Source of the DNA: Levilactobacillus senmaizukei DSM 21775 = NBRC 103853
Lineage (GTDB): Bacteria > Bacillota > Bacilli > Lactobacillales > Lactobacillaceae
Direction: 5' to 3'
Length of the DNA stretch: 64,000 nucleotides
Assembly (NCBI RefSeq): GCF_001592085.1
Contig: NZ_BCWD01000008.1
Coordinates: 27,644-91,643 of the forward strand
The notes under the pieces: model-generated
Told to the model about the DNA's origin: nothing
Seen by the model: only the letters and a program-made list of their open reading frames with translations
Databases searched by the model: none
Translations under genes and position numbers: made by a program
In this document: positions 46,405 through 55,492 of the stretch, in pieces
Layout: every line of letters starts with the position of its first letter
How positions within the stretch are numbered: the first letter of the stretch is position 1

Positions 46405-48978
46405 TTGCAGAACTTAAACGACCTACAGAAGGTTCTCATCATTGGGAGCGGTCCGACCGAGATTGGGCATGAAACCGAGCTGGATAGCGCCACCGTCCAG
46501 ATTATTACACGATTGAAGAAGCAGGGGATTCGAACCTCAATCATCGATAATAATCCGTTTTCGGTTGCACTCGAAGAGATTCAGCCGACCAACATGTATA
46601 TCCAAGCGGTGACGACCGAGAATGTTCGACATATCTTGGAAAAGGACCAGCCGGACGCCATTATTCCCATTTTGGGTGGACTAGTGGGAATTCGGATTGC
46701 CCAGGAGCTCATTGAGAATGGCGATATGCGGCGGCTAGGAATCAGACTGTTGGGGATGCCTTCGTCTACTATGAACCAAGTGAACAACCCCGCGGCACTG
46801 AATGCCACATTGAAGGAAATTCATGAGCCGGTCATTGAGGCTAAGATTGTTGAAACGACCGATGAGGCGATGGGCCTGGCCGAGAGTATCGGCTTTCCAC
46901 TGATTGTCAAGCCGGTCGCCCCACGGCTGGATACTAACCGGATGATCTGTGAGAATGTTGATGAGATGATTACGGCATTGAATCAGGGCTTCCAGCAGTC
47001 TCGATTTGACCAATGTACGTTGGAACACAGTGTGGTTGGGTTTAAAGAAATTGAAATGGTGGCCATTCGTGACGTTGCCGACACTAAAATTCTGATTAGT
47101 GGGTTAGAGAATGTTGACCCGATTGGGATTCACTCCGGCGATTCCATTTTGGTGGCGCCAACGCAAACACTCAATGACCGGGAATACCAAAATCTTCGGG
47201 ACGCCACGTTTAGAATTGCCTCGGAACTGGGGATTGTGGGGGTGCTACACTTGAACTTTGCCCTCAATCCAGCCGATCAACGCTTTTATATCACCAAGGT
47301 GGCGCCATACTTTACGCGGGGAGTGGCCTTGGCCGCTCGAACGACCGGTTATCCCGTCGCACTAGTGGTGGGGAGCTTGTTGCTGGGACAACGATTGGTC
47401 GACGTGAAGTTACCTAGTCGTTACGTGAAGCAGACGGCAGTTATCGAACCGACGGTGGACCACGTCAGCGTCCGAATTCCCATTTGGCCGTTCCAACAGG
47501 TGCCGGATGCTGATCAGCATTTGGACACGGTCATGAAGGCCGTGGGGTCCACGGTTGGCCTGGGCCGTTCGGTGGAGGAGGCCATGTTAAAGGCCGTCCG
47601 GAGTTCACAGTTCTCACCACGTGATGTCTTACCTAGCGTCAGCAATCTAACCGATGGCGAAATGATTCGCCAGCTGATCCACCCATTAGCCAATCGGATT
47701 CTGGTATTAATTGAAGCCCTGCGGCGCGGTTACTCACCGGCTGAGCTAAGCGAATTAACCAAGATCGACAATTTCTACTTTGTGAAGCTCCAGCATTTGT
47801 TGGAAATCGAAAAGCAGATCCAGGCGAACCCAATGGACGTGGCCACGTTACGGGCCGGTCGGTATTACGGCTTCGGGGACGGAATGATTGCTCGGATCTG
47901 GCAGACGGATACGGCAGCTATTCGTAAGTTGTCCGCGAGTGCCGATATTATGCCCACCTATAAGATGGTTGAACCAACTGCCGGCGAATTTGATGAGGAT
48001 ACCAGTGGGTACTACAGTACATTTGAATATGAAAATGAAAGTCATCCGCTCGGCGATCGTACGGCGCTGGTGTTGGGACGTGGTGGGAATCAGTTGGGTC
48101 CTAATTCGGCCGCAGAGTATTTCACCACGGAAATGTTGAAGCAATTAAAGCGGGCAGGTTACCATACCATTCTGATGAATACCAATCCGAACGCGATTGG
48201 TATTGCCCCGGAGTTCTCGGATAAGCAATATGTCGATCCCATCCAATTGGGGGATGTCCTGAATGTCATTCAAGTGGAACAACCGGACATCGTGATTGTT
48301 CCCGGTAACCGGCACTTCCTAGCACGGGAGTTGGGAAAATTATCGCTTAATCTACACGTCTTGCCACCTGATCAAGAGACCGGGGAACCACTGCCTGAGT
48401 CGGCGACAATTGGGGTTAGCCTGTTTGTTAACGGCGATCAGAAGGTTGCGGTTGGCGTGATGGACCTGATTGCTCCCGGAATGAATAAGAAACTTTCCCA
48501 GGTCACGGCCTTCAGGATGCCTGCTGAGCTACCCAAGGCTAAACGACTGAACCTGGTTGAACAAGCCAAGCAGGCGGTTAGTGAGCGACAGCTGACGGGG
48601 ATGGTTCAGGTGCTCTTTGCGCCCAAGAATGCCCAGTCCAAGCAATTAGCGGTCGTGGGTGTCCGGCCAACCCGGTTAACCGAAATGGCCTTCCTTAGCA
48701 AGGTCACAGGCGTCAACTGGGTCCGGATGTTAACCCGGCAACATATTGGGACGTTGGATGATGCCGAATTGACGGCGGTCAATATCGACCTGAATAGCCA
48801 ACGCGTGGCGTTAATGAATGCCGCCTTCCCGTTCCGGCAACTGCACGTTTTGAACCGACCGGGAAGCACTGATCAGGAGGTTGGGGCGACGATCGCCTTT
48901 GGTTCGAGTGAGGCTCTGACCCTGACCAACTTAAGCGATACCGCCGAGCTTGATCAAATTATCAATCGAACAATTTAA
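46405..48978 (+). CDS. carbamoyl-phosphate synthase large-chain homologue, degenerate and shortened
   Basis: An 857-residue protein derived from CarB, which is normally about 1060. First half: pre-ATP-grasp IIGSGPTEIGHETELD and DPIGIHSGDSILVAPTQTL are recognisable, but the glycine loop after IVRP is replaced (IVKPVAPRLDTN, 167-177) and the metal-binding EVNPR is KVAPY (298-302). The oligomerisation domain (about 400-545, IEALRRGYSPAELSELTKID) is well kept. Second half: LVLGRGGNQLGPNSAAEYF starts it, but much of the ATP-grasp lobe is missing and EVNPR is GVRPT (752-756). The allosteric MGS-like C-terminal domain is absent. Start is TTG at 46405 with GGAGG 7 bases upstream. Catalysis of carbamoyl phosphate formation looks impossible; a structural or sensing role is inferred. 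Confidence 0.88.
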   Translation: MQNLNDLQKVLIIGSGPTEIGHETELDSATVQIITRLKKQGIRTSIIDNNPFSVALEEIQPTNMYIQAVTTENVRHILEKDQPDAIIPILGGLVGIRIAQELIENGDMRRLGIRLLGMPSSTMNQVNNPAALNATLKEIHEPVIEAKIVETTDEAMGLAESIGFPLIVKPVAPRLDTNRMICENVDEMITALNQGFQQSRFDQCTLEHSVVGFKEIEMVAIRDVADTKILISGLENVDPIGIHSGDSILVAPTQTLNDREYQNLRDATFRIASELGIVGVLHLNFALNPADQRFYITKVAPYFTRGVALAARTTGYPVALVVGSLLLGQRLVDVKLPSRYVKQTAVIEPTVDHVSVRIPIWPFQQVPDADQHLDTVMKAVGSTVGLGRSVEEAMLKAVRSSQFSPRDVLPSVSNLTDGEMIRQLIHPLANRILVLIEALRRGYSPAELSELTKIDNFYFVKLQHLLEIEKQIQANPMDVATLRAGRYYGFGDGMIARIWQTDTAAIRKLSASADIMPTYKMVEPTAGEFDEDTSGYYSTFEYENESHPLGDRTALVLGRGGNQLGPNSAAEYFTTEMLKQLKRAGYHTILMNTNPNAIGIAPEFSDKQYVDPIQLGDVLNVIQVEQPDIVIVPGNRHFLARELGKLSLNLHVLPPDQETGEPLPESATIGVSLFVNGDQKVAVGVMDLIAPGMNKKLSQVTAFRMPAELPKAKRLNLVEQAKQAVSERQLTGMVQVLFAPKNAQSKQLAVVGVRPTRLTEMAFLSKVTGVNWVRMLTRQHIGTLDDAELTAVNIDLNSQRVALMNAAFPFRQLHVLNRPGSTDQEVGATIAFGSSEALTLTNLSDTAELDQIINRTI

Positions 48979-48987
48979 CGATAAAAT

Positions 48988-49023
48988 AAAGCCTCGCATT
49001 CTGATTATGAATGCGAGGCTTTA
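48988..49023. terminator. bidirectional terminator between the pyrR operon and rqcH
   Basis: A perfect 14-bp stem (48988-49001 with 49009-49022) with a 7-base loop between converging genes. Confidence 0.85.
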
Positions 49024-49039
49024 GTATAACTAGAACGAT

Positions 49040-50746
49040 TTAGTTTTGAAGCCGTTCGACCACATCACTATCGGGCGTCACGTAAACGGTCCGTTGGCCG
49101 GTAAAGATCACGAAACCAGGTTTAGCCCCATTGGGTTTACGGAGCCGTTTGACGGGAACGTAATCGACGGGAACATTGCTGGATTCACGACCCTTAGAGA
49201 AGTAAGCGGCTAACTGTGCTGCTTCTAGAATGGTGGCTTCACTCGGATTCTCGTCGTGAATGATGACGTGAGATCCGGGCATATCCTTAACGTGTAACCA
49301 AATATCCGTGCGCTTGGCGGTATGCAGGCTTAATTGGTCGTTTTGCAAGTTATTCTTACCCACGGAGATTTTGGTACCATCGGTCGCCGTGAACTGATCG
49401 GGCTTGCTAACCTTTTGCCGTTTTTGTTTCTTGGCCTTCTTTTGGTGATCGTGGTCACGTAGGTAGCCACCCTGTTGGAGTTCTAGGCGAATGTCGACCA
49501 AGTCCTTAGGCGCTGCCAGCTCGATTTGCGCCATGATGTTACTGAAATAGTCGACGTCAGCCTGGGTGATCTTAAGCTGTTCATTGACGTAAATGACCGC
49601 GTTCTTAGCTTTCTGATAACGCTTGAAGTATTTCTGTGCGTTCTGATTGGGCGAGAGTTGATTGGATAGAGCAATCTTAATGAGCGCGTTATTGTCGTAG
49701 AAGTTCGGCAACGACACTTCGGTATCGCCACGATTGACCTGATGAAGGTAGGTCGTCAGGACCTCGCCTTTAATCCGATAGTCATCGGCGTTTTCGGTTT
49801 CGGCCAGGGTACGCTGTAGCTTCTTTAGCTTGGTGCGATTCTTCTTGAGTTCATTGCGAACCACTCGAATCAGCACGCTACCCTGTTGCTGAACCCGGTC
49901 ACGCTCGGCCTTATCTTGGTAGTAATGGTCCAAGAGGGCGCTGAGTGTTTCGGCCGACTCCTGGGTGCCTTCCGTTGGATAAGGGAAGGCTGTAAAGCTA
50001 GTTTTGTTCTTGGGAGAAATTTCCAAGGTTGGTGTCGGTTGATTGAAGCCAGCAAAGAATTTGGTGAAGAGATCGGTGGCTGTTCCGGATTTGTGCAGGA
50101 TGGCAGCCAGTGCCGCCGCCGTGTCCTTGCCTAGACCTTGGTATTGATGCTGCAGGGTCGTAGCCAGAACTTCTTCATTTGGAAAGTCACGAATAGTTTG
50201 AGCGAGATCGTCACGAGGCCCCTGGAAGGGATCATCCAAGTCCTGCTTGGGGGGCGTGATGTACTGGGCGCCGGGAAGCAATAAACGATAGCGGTTCTGA
50301 TCGGAACCAACGTGTTTAATGGCATCGAGAATCTTGTCCGTTGCACTGTCCACCAGGATGACGTTGCTGTGACGAGCCATGATTTCAATGATTAAGAGTA
50401 ACTCTTGTTGGTCGCCCAATTCATTACGGGAGGTAAAGTGTAGGTGCACCACGCGATCGTTAGCGGATTGGGTGACTTCTTTTAGAATGGCCCCTTGCAG
50501 ATATTTTCGTAGAATCATTGTAAAGTTTGTGGGAACGGGTGGATTCACGTAAGGAATCTGCGTCACTTGAATCCGCGCGTAGGTGGGATTGGCCGAAAGA
50601 AGAATGGGATAATTGTGGCTGTTGGCCCGAATGGTCAGAACAACTTCGTTGGCATAGGGTTGGTTAATTTTACTAACGCGACCGGTAGCTAATGATTGGT
50701 TGAGTTCTTGAACCATAGCGTGGGTGAAAGAACCATCAAAGGACAT
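49040..50746 (-). CDS. rqcH: RqcH (NFACT family; fibronectin-binding protein A homologue)
   Basis: A 568-residue NEMF-family protein of ribosome-associated quality control; it recruits tRNA-Ala to stalled 50S subunits to add alanine tails. NFACT-N domain at the start (FDGSFTHAMVQELN), with the functional Asp97-Arg98 pair present in SANDRVV, a central coiled coil (about 270-440), and the NFACT-R domain (DIWLHVKDMPGSHVIIH) near the end. Formerly annotated as fibronectin/fibrinogen-binding protein FbpA or Pavα. The 16 residues normally around the middle domain are intact and the length is normal. Single gene between a shared terminator and its own upstream region. Confidence 0.93.
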   Translation of the reverse strand: MSFDGSFTHAMVQELNQSLATGRVSKINQPYANEVVLTIRANSHNYPILLSANPTYARIQVTQIPYVNPPVPTNFTMILRKYLQGAILKEVTQSANDRVVHLHFTSRNELGDQQELLLIIEIMARHSNVILVDSATDKILDAIKHVGSDQNRYRLLLPGAQYITPPKQDLDDPFQGPRDDLAQTIRDFPNEEVLATTLQHQYQGLGKDTAAALAAILHKSGTATDLFTKFFAGFNQPTPTLEISPKNKTSFTAFPYPTEGTQESAETLSALLDHYYQDKAERDRVQQQGSVLIRVVRNELKKNRTKLKKLQRTLAETENADDYRIKGEVLTTYLHQVNRGDTEVSLPNFYDNNALIKIALSNQLSPNQNAQKYFKRYQKAKNAVIYVNEQLKITQADVDYFSNIMAQIELAAPKDLVDIRLELQQGGYLRDHDHQKKAKKQKRQKVSKPDQFTATDGTKISVGKNNLQNDQLSLHTAKRTDIWLHVKDMPGSHVIIHDENPSEATILEAAQLAAYFSKGRESSNVPVDYVPVKRLRKPNGAKPGFVIFTGQRTVYVTPDSDVVERLQN

Positions 50747-50915
50747 CGTGAAACAACACCTTTCTTGTTAAAATTTTTAAATACATGAGTCGAAAAGGCA
50801 ACACAAGATCAAGTATACCGGGCCTGCACCGGAAGTGCAAAGAAGAACTATCAATTTAGGTGGCCGCATATTGATAAATTTATTAAATTAACGCTTGTGA
50901 GTGGCAACGGTATCG

Positions 50916-50923
50916 TTGTACAA
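50916..50923. promoter_or_regulatory. possible MarR operator
   Basis: The 8-bp palindrome TTGTACAA overlaps TACAAT (50924-50929, candidate -10) 19 bases before the marR start. Confidence 0.35.
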
Positions 50924-50947
50924 TACAATTAAAAGGAGTGAGGAACC

Positions 50948-51385
50948 ATGAAATCCAGTCTTTCAGCGCTAATTTCCATTAACAAGGTGCAACAAACGTT
51001 GCTCCAGCGCATGACTAAGCAATATCACCTGACCGTTTCTGAATGGCAGCTGCTTGATCACATCGCTAGTGGAGAAAATACGCAGGAGATTCTCGCTCAG
51101 AACACCAAGTTAGATACCTCAACACTGAGTCGGCAGTTGAAGGGCTTGTTAGCTAAGTCGATGGTGACGAAAGAGGCCGTGGGCCGAGACAAACGCCAAT
51201 TGCTATATACAATAACCAATGATGGCACGGAAACTGCTGAACGGATCCACGCGGCATTTGAGAGCCTATCGGACGATGTATTTGAGCATTGGTCCACGGA
51301 TGAACGCAATTTATTGCAGATTTCATTGAATCGTTTGGATAAAAGTTTTGATCGGCATCGGGTGTTGAAAAAGCCTGAAGGTTAA
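50948..51385 (+). CDS. MarR family transcriptional regulator
   Basis: A 145-residue winged-helix regulator: SEWQLLDHIASGENTQEI, TKLDTSTLSRQLKGLL as recognition helix, and the wing VGRDKRQLLYTIT. AAAAGGAG lies 8 bases before the ATG. The upstream sequence contains the short palindrome TTGTACAA (50916-50923) over the expected -10 region, suggesting autorepression. No drug pump or oxidative-stress gene is adjacent, so targets are open. Confidence 0.88.
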   Translation: MKSSLSALISINKVQQTLLQRMTKQYHLTVSEWQLLDHIASGENTQEILAQNTKLDTSTLSRQLKGLLAKSMVTKEAVGRDKRQLLYTITNDGTETAERIHAAFESLSDDVFEHWSTDERNLLQISLNRLDKSFDRHRVLKKPEG

Positions 51386-51455
51386 TCGGATTATTTATTT
51401 CTGAAATTATTTTTAGTGTTTGGTATCCCAACATCCCTGAATGAACCGGGAATGG

Positions 51456-51496
51456 AGCCGCTTTCGCAGAGAAAGACTGTTGTGGCGCGGCTTTTA
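51456..51496 (+). terminator. weak terminator after marR
   Basis: Outer stem 51456-51461 with 51487-51492 enclosing a small hairpin, followed by TTTT; about 70 bases after the gene. Confidence 0.4.
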
Positions 51497-51587
51497 AGTC
51501 TCTGTTAAGAGGCAGGTAATTCCTAGTCGTCAGGGGTGTTTTATGTTATTCTGGGTAGATGAATGAAAAGATAAAGTAGGTGTAAGA

Positions 51588-52454
51588 ATGAAGATTGCTG
51601 TGGTCACCGATAGTACCAGCTATTTGTCCGCAGAAGAGGTTGAGCGGTATCACATTCACGTTGTTCCTATCCCGGTGATCATTGATGGTCGCTCCTATGA
51701 TGAAGATGTTGATATTACGACCAGTGAATTCTACGATCGGTTAAGAAATTCCAAGTCATTTCCAAGTACTTCCCAGCCGCCATTGGGCGAAATGATTAAC
51801 TTATATAATGAATTGGCGGACGAAGGTTATGACGCGGTTATCAGTATTCACCTGGCTAGCACCATTTCTGGTTTTGTGAATCAGCTGAAGAACATTGCGC
51901 CAACCATCGAAAATATTAAAGTAATTCCTTACGATAGCCAAATTACCGTTAAATTGATGGGTTACTTGGCGATTGAGGCCTCGCGTATGGCTGACAGGGG
52001 TGCTGAACCAGAAGAAATCATTGCGCGCTTAGATGACTTACGGTCCACGATTGGGGAGTATTTTGTCGTCGACGATTTGCAAAACCTGGTCCGTGGTGGG
52101 CGATTATCGAATGCTTCGGCATTTATCGGGAGTGTCTTGCGGATTAAGCCACTGCTTACATTTGATGATGATACCCATGAGATTGTGGCCTTTGAGAAGG
52201 TTCGTTCCCGTAAGAAGGCTTTGGCACGGGTAGAAGACTTATTTGTCGAGGCCCAAGCACAAGTCGACTATCCATTACGGGCGCTGGTGATTAATGCCAA
52301 CGACCCTGAGGGTGGGAAGACCTGGGCGGATAAGATTGCCACGCAATATCCAGAAATTCCGGTAGAACAGTCGTATTTTGGTCCCGTTATTGGGACTCAC
52401 CTTGGGGAGAAGGCCTTAGCGCTCGCGTGGATGAAGGACTTTGACCGGGCATAA
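51588..52454 (+). CDS. DegV family fatty-acid-binding protein
   Basis: A 288-residue DegV/FakB-fold protein. These bind fatty acids and hand them to the kinase FakA for phosphorylation. The start KIAVVTDSTSYL, PSTSQPPLGEM (the TSQP serine contacts the carboxylate), STISGFVNQ and the DDLQNLVRGGRLS block are all typical. Preceded by an extended -10 (TGTTATTCT near 51546) and a modest AGG Shine-Dalgarno. Lactobacilli carry several DegV paralogues; fakA is not in this window. Confidence 0.88.
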   Translation: MKIAVVTDSTSYLSAEEVERYHIHVVPIPVIIDGRSYDEDVDITTSEFYDRLRNSKSFPSTSQPPLGEMINLYNELADEGYDAVISIHLASTISGFVNQLKNIAPTIENIKVIPYDSQITVKLMGYLAIEASRMADRGAEPEEIIARLDDLRSTIGEYFVVDDLQNLVRGGRLSNASAFIGSVLRIKPLLTFDDDTHEIVAFEKVRSRKKALARVEDLFVEAQAQVDYPLRALVINANDPEGGKTWADKIATQYPEIPVEQSYFGPVIGTHLGEKALALAWMKDFDRA

Positions 52455-52477
52455 CTCGTGCACACGGGTTATCGATA

Positions 52478-52486
52478 TGTTATGAT
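52478..52486 (+). promoter_or_regulatory. extended -10 promoter of the folT leader
   Basis: TGTTATGAT, an extended -10 about 20 bases before the riboswitch. Confidence 0.55.
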
Positions 52487-52504
52487 GTCTCCTGTAATTA
52501 AAAT

Positions 52505-52619
52505 TTACGGAGTAGGAAATAGAGCGTAAAGTGCTGACGGAACGCAATGTGAACGTCGGACGAAGGGCTGGGACCCGCGATTCTATTTCCGCATTGGCCG
52601 CAGCGATGTGGCAACTCCC
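52505..52619 (+). promoter_or_regulatory. THF (tetrahydrofolate) riboswitch
   Basis: The leader follows the class I THF riboswitch pattern: GGAG (52509-52512), GAGCGTAAAGTGC in the core, the ATGTGAACGTC stretch in the P3 arm, GGACGAAGGGC and a long P2 pairing of GGAAATAGA (52515-52523) with TCTATTTCC (52582-52590), closing with CTCC (52615-52618). An extra small hairpin (GCCGC with GTGGC, 52596-52612) sits before the closing strand. The CTCC lies 4 bases before the AGGAG ribosome binding site of the next gene, so P1 formation and ribosome binding can compete. Folate control of the transporter gene downstream fits. Confidence 0.85.
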
Positions 52620-52635
52620 TTAGGAGATGTCTTAA

Positions 52636-53169
52636 TTGAAGACGATGACAAATACCTGGCTACCCAAGCTAGACACGTTAAGTATGGTTACTTTAGGCAT
52701 GTTAATGGCCCTACAGTTGGTCCTTAGCCGTTTCTCGGTTGGTAGCAACCTGATCAAGGTTAGTTTTACCTTTTTGATTGTTGCGCTGATTGCCAAATGG
52801 TATGGACCGTGGTGGGGCATGATGACTGCGGTGGTTGTCGATGTTGTCGGTACGCTGATTTCTGGTGGGCCGTACTTCGTTGGCTTCACGGTTTCGGCGG
52901 TCCTGGGATCGTTGACTTACGCGTTGTTCCTGTATGGTAAGCCGGTAACCTGGGTGCGGGTGATCCTGGCCTCGGTGGTTATCGCGGTGGTTGTCAATGC
53001 CATCCTGAATACGTGGTGGGTGACCATCATGTATCACACGCCATTCTGGAGCCTATTACCAGCACGGGTTATCAAACAATTGATTGTCACGCCACTGCAA
53101 ATTGTCTTGGTCTACTGGCTGTTGAACAGTCAGATGATTAAGATGGTTCAAGCACGATTAAAAGGCTAA
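52636..53169 (+). CDS. folT: folate-specific S component of an ECF transporter
   Basis: A 177-residue substrate-binding membrane protein (S component) with about five to six helices, which captures folate and couples to the shared EcfAA'T module encoded elsewhere. The arginine-bearing ALQLVLSRFSVG segment and GPWWGMMTAVVVDVVGTLI are characteristic of the FolT family. Start is TTG at 52636 with AGGAG 9 bases upstream. The THF riboswitch directly in front is the strongest argument for the substrate. Confidence 0.92.
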   Translation: MKTMTNTWLPKLDTLSMVTLGMLMALQLVLSRFSVGSNLIKVSFTFLIVALIAKWYGPWWGMMTAVVVDVVGTLISGGPYFVGFTVSAVLGSLTYALFLYGKPVTWVRVILASVVIAVVVNAILNTWWVTIMYHTPFWSLLPARVIKQLIVTPLQIVLVYWLLNSQMIKMVQARLKG

Positions 53170-53173
53170 ATAG

Positions 53174-53213
53174 AACACCTTCTTACCATTAGGTTGGCTG
53201 GAAGGTGTTTTTC
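53174..53213 (+). terminator. terminator of folT
   Basis: 9-bp stem (53174-53182 with 53201-53209) with a large loop, followed by TTTTC. Confidence 0.75.
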
Positions 53214-53447
53214 AATGGTCAAATAGTGGTTACAATAATTTTTTTACTTTAACTTTAGACAACCAAACAACCTAAATTGGCAACATAGCAGCAACTGCTA
53301 ATTATGACACACCAATAAACGTCAACGTTTCGGCACCTAGCGATCGAACCTTTAACTTTTTCTATTAAATCGGGGGACTCCCTTGCGTCACGGCATAAAG
53401 TCCTTTATAACGAATATTGGTAGAGGCAATTCGGGGAGGATTTTTTC

Positions 53448-53891
53448 ATGACACAATTACGCCAACTTTTTCAAAAATATCAAGATGTTCTCGCTTATCT
53501 GGTCTTCGGTGGCCTGACCACCGTGATCAATATCGTCGTCTTTTACTTAACGGCAACCTTATGGGGCTGGAACTACCAGGTCGGCAATGCCATGGCATGG
53601 TTTGTTTCGGTGCTATTCGCGTACCTGACCAATCGGGTCTGGGTCTTCCATTCTCACTTCACGACCATGAGTGCACTGACTAAGGAAGTTGTTTCATTCT
53701 TCTCGGTGCGGGCGGCAACGTTAGTGATGGATGCCGGCATCATGTGGATTGGAGTATCACTGCTTCAACAAAATGAAATGTTAACGAAATTAGTCGACCA
53801 AGTCGTGGTTGTTCTGGCAAACTACTTCTTCAGTAAGTGGTTCGTTTTTCGTAAGACGAAGGCGCTTAGCCGTAACGAAATCGATGATTAA
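53448..53891 (+). CDS. GtrA family membrane protein
   Basis: A 147-residue protein with four membrane helices, of the GtrA family that flips or supports undecaprenyl-linked sugars for cell-surface glycosylation. YLVFGGLTTVINIVVFYL, FAYLTNRVWVFHS and ANYFFSKWFVFRK are the family signatures. GGGGAGG precedes the ATG by 7 bases. No glycosyltransferase partner is adjacent. The ~230 bases before it hold no gene. Confidence 0.85.
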   Translation: MTQLRQLFQKYQDVLAYLVFGGLTTVINIVVFYLTATLWGWNYQVGNAMAWFVSVLFAYLTNRVWVFHSHFTTMSALTKEVVSFFSVRAATLVMDAGIMWIGVSLLQQNEMLTKLVDQVVVVLANYFFSKWFVFRKTKALSRNEIDD

Positions 53892-53893
53892 TG

Positions 53894-53934
53894 AAAAATC
53901 CCTTCACCAATTTTCACTGGTGAAGGGATTTTTT
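53894..53934. terminator. bidirectional terminator between gtrA and vanZ-like genes
   Basis: A perfect 16-bp stem (53894-53909 with 53918-53933) with A and T flanks between converging genes. Confidence 0.92.
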
Positions 53935-53935
53935 A

Positions 53936-54445
53936 TTAAGCTAGGACTCGTTGCCGGGTGTGTTGTTTGTTAGACAACCGCAGGTAGATGGCGACCATCA
54001 TGCCGCCGATAAGGATGCCTAGTGCGTTGGCTAAGACATCATTGATGTCGCTGCTTCGGTTGATTAGCCAGTGGTTGGAGAGAATATACTGGAGCGTTTC
54101 AATTCCACTTCCCACGAAGAGACCGAAGGCCCCAACGCCTAAGAGCGATAATTTTGGTGCCAGCCATTTCAGCGCTAAACCGATGGGTAATGTTAAGGCA
54201 ATGTTTTCGGCAAAGCCTAAGTTGAATAGGTCGAAATGCGTCAAATTAACGCGTCCCATGCCAGGTGGCATGATGTAGACGCCCGTGCCTGAGAAGGACA
54301 AGGGGGTAAATAAAATCACAGCTAAACCTGTTAAGTAGGTTAGCACGATGATGCCTGCCCAACGGTGACGACGCCCGGTGGCGAGAATGAAGAGGCCAGC
54401 GACACTGGCCATTAAGGTGATAATGATTAAGGGTTCCCAACGCAT
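53936..54445 (-). CDS. VanZ family membrane protein
   Basis: A 169-residue protein with about four to five helices and the VanZ-like motif GSGIETLQYIL followed by RSSDINDVLANALGILIG. VanZ proteins give low-level glycopeptide (teicoplanin) tolerance in enterococci; the wider family is found in many Firmicutes with unknown roles. GGAGG lies 6 bases before the ATG. No van operon is present, so no resistance phenotype is implied. Confidence 0.85.
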   Translation of the reverse strand: MRWEPLIIITLMASVAGLFILATGRRHRWAGIIVLTYLTGLAVILFTPLSFSGTGVYIMPPGMGRVNLTHFDLFNLGFAENIALTLPIGLALKWLAPKLSLLGVGAFGLFVGSGIETLQYILSNHWLINRSSDINDVLANALGILIGGMMVAIYLRLSNKQHTRQRVLA

Positions 54446-54726
54446 GTGATCACCTCCGTTGATGGTAGCGATGAGTTCTTCTGATTAACATGTTTATAGA
54501 ATACCGCATTATTAGCCTTACGAGGACATTTCTCGCAAGGCTTAACCGTTTCTTGGCGCCTTTAGAAAAATCATAAGTTGTTGCTCACAGTTTCGTCATA
54601 ATTCATTAAGTAAGAACCCTTGTTAATAAGCCGACTGCCCGAGTTTACGTGATCATCCGAGCATTGTGAGGGTGTATAATGGCTTCAACCTAGAATCTAT
54701 TATTGGCATAAAGGATGGTGACCAGC

Positions 54727-55209
54727 ATGGGCCTTAAACAATTGCGGTACTGGCAGTACTTAAAGCACTTAAGCTATGGTCTCTTAGCAGTCATGATTTT
54801 ACTGACATCGAACTTGGTTCACCGGGGAAATTACTGGACCATTAACCCTTCACCATTTACGGCTTGGGTCGTCTTGAGCTGGATTGCTTGCTATCCATTC
54901 CTTAGGCAGCATTATATTAGAATGTTCAAGAAAACCGATCCGGATCTTCGGTCTTTTAAGACGCGGGCGTTGGACCTTCATCAACGCGACTTGAACGCCA
55001 ACCATAAGGACCGACGTTGGACACCCAATGGGGTGACGGCTAACCCCTGGTCTTATATGTCTGACACAACCCAGAGTACTGACGAAATTTTAAATCCAAT
55101 CTATATTTTTGTTGTGCACCTTTGGTATTCTCTATTGTTGCTCGTCTTCGGCCCAATCTTGATGGTTGGACAAGGCATTAAATGGATGGTAAAAGCCTTC
55201 AGTCATTGA
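54727..55209 (+). CDS. membrane protein of unknown function
   Basis: A 160-residue protein with membrane segments near 17-33 and 44-60, a polar middle (HQRDLNANHKDRRW) and a hydrophobic C-terminal pair (IYIFVVHLWYSLLLLVFGPILM). A perfect TATAAT stands at 54675-54680. The ATG at 54727 has AAAGGA about 11 bases upstream, better than the ATG at 54715, which touches it. The stop codon lies in the loop of its own terminator. I do not recognise a family. Confidence 0.65.
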   Translation: MGLKQLRYWQYLKHLSYGLLAVMILLTSNLVHRGNYWTINPSPFTAWVVLSWIACYPFLRQHYIRMFKKTDPDLRSFKTRALDLHQRDLNANHKDRRWTPNGVTANPWSYMSDTTQSTDEILNPIYIFVVHLWYSLLLLVFGPILMVGQGIKWMVKAFSH

Positions 55210-55221
55210 AGGCTTTTTATT
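55191..55221 (+). terminator. terminator overlapping the stop codon
   Basis: 10-11-bp stem (55191-55201 with 55206-55216) followed by T residues; the TGA of the gene is within the hairpin. Confidence 0.85.
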
Positions 55222-55342
55222 TGGAATTGGTGGCTGCCAACGAGTTAGTTTTATCTAAATAGCCCAGACAAGGTTATTTATTTATCGAATCGGACCAGTT
55301 CAATCGATGCGGTGTTTTTTTCCCGGTCTGAATGAAGGACGG

Positions 55343-55373
55343 TTGTCAGACCAATGATGACAAATGCTTTAAT
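55343..55373 (+). promoter_or_regulatory. candidate promoter of the exported protein gene
   Basis: TTGTCA, 19-base spacer, TTTAAT with an upstream TGC; a 6-bp inverted repeat (TTGTCA 55343-55348 with TGACAA 55358-55363) lies across the -35 and spacer. Confidence 0.4.
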
Positions 55374-55492
55374 ACCGTGATTGGTGACTTGTCAGCGCGC
55401 GTTGGAGATGCTATGGTTTAAGCATTAAAGACGTGATCGTGTGGCATCTACATCTGCTAAAGAAGTGACTTTGGCAATTAGGAGGAAATAAT

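Noticed and set aside
53936..54445. Glycopeptide resistance gene (vanZ)
   Set aside because: VanZ-fold proteins are widespread outside resistance clusters and no other van gene is present.
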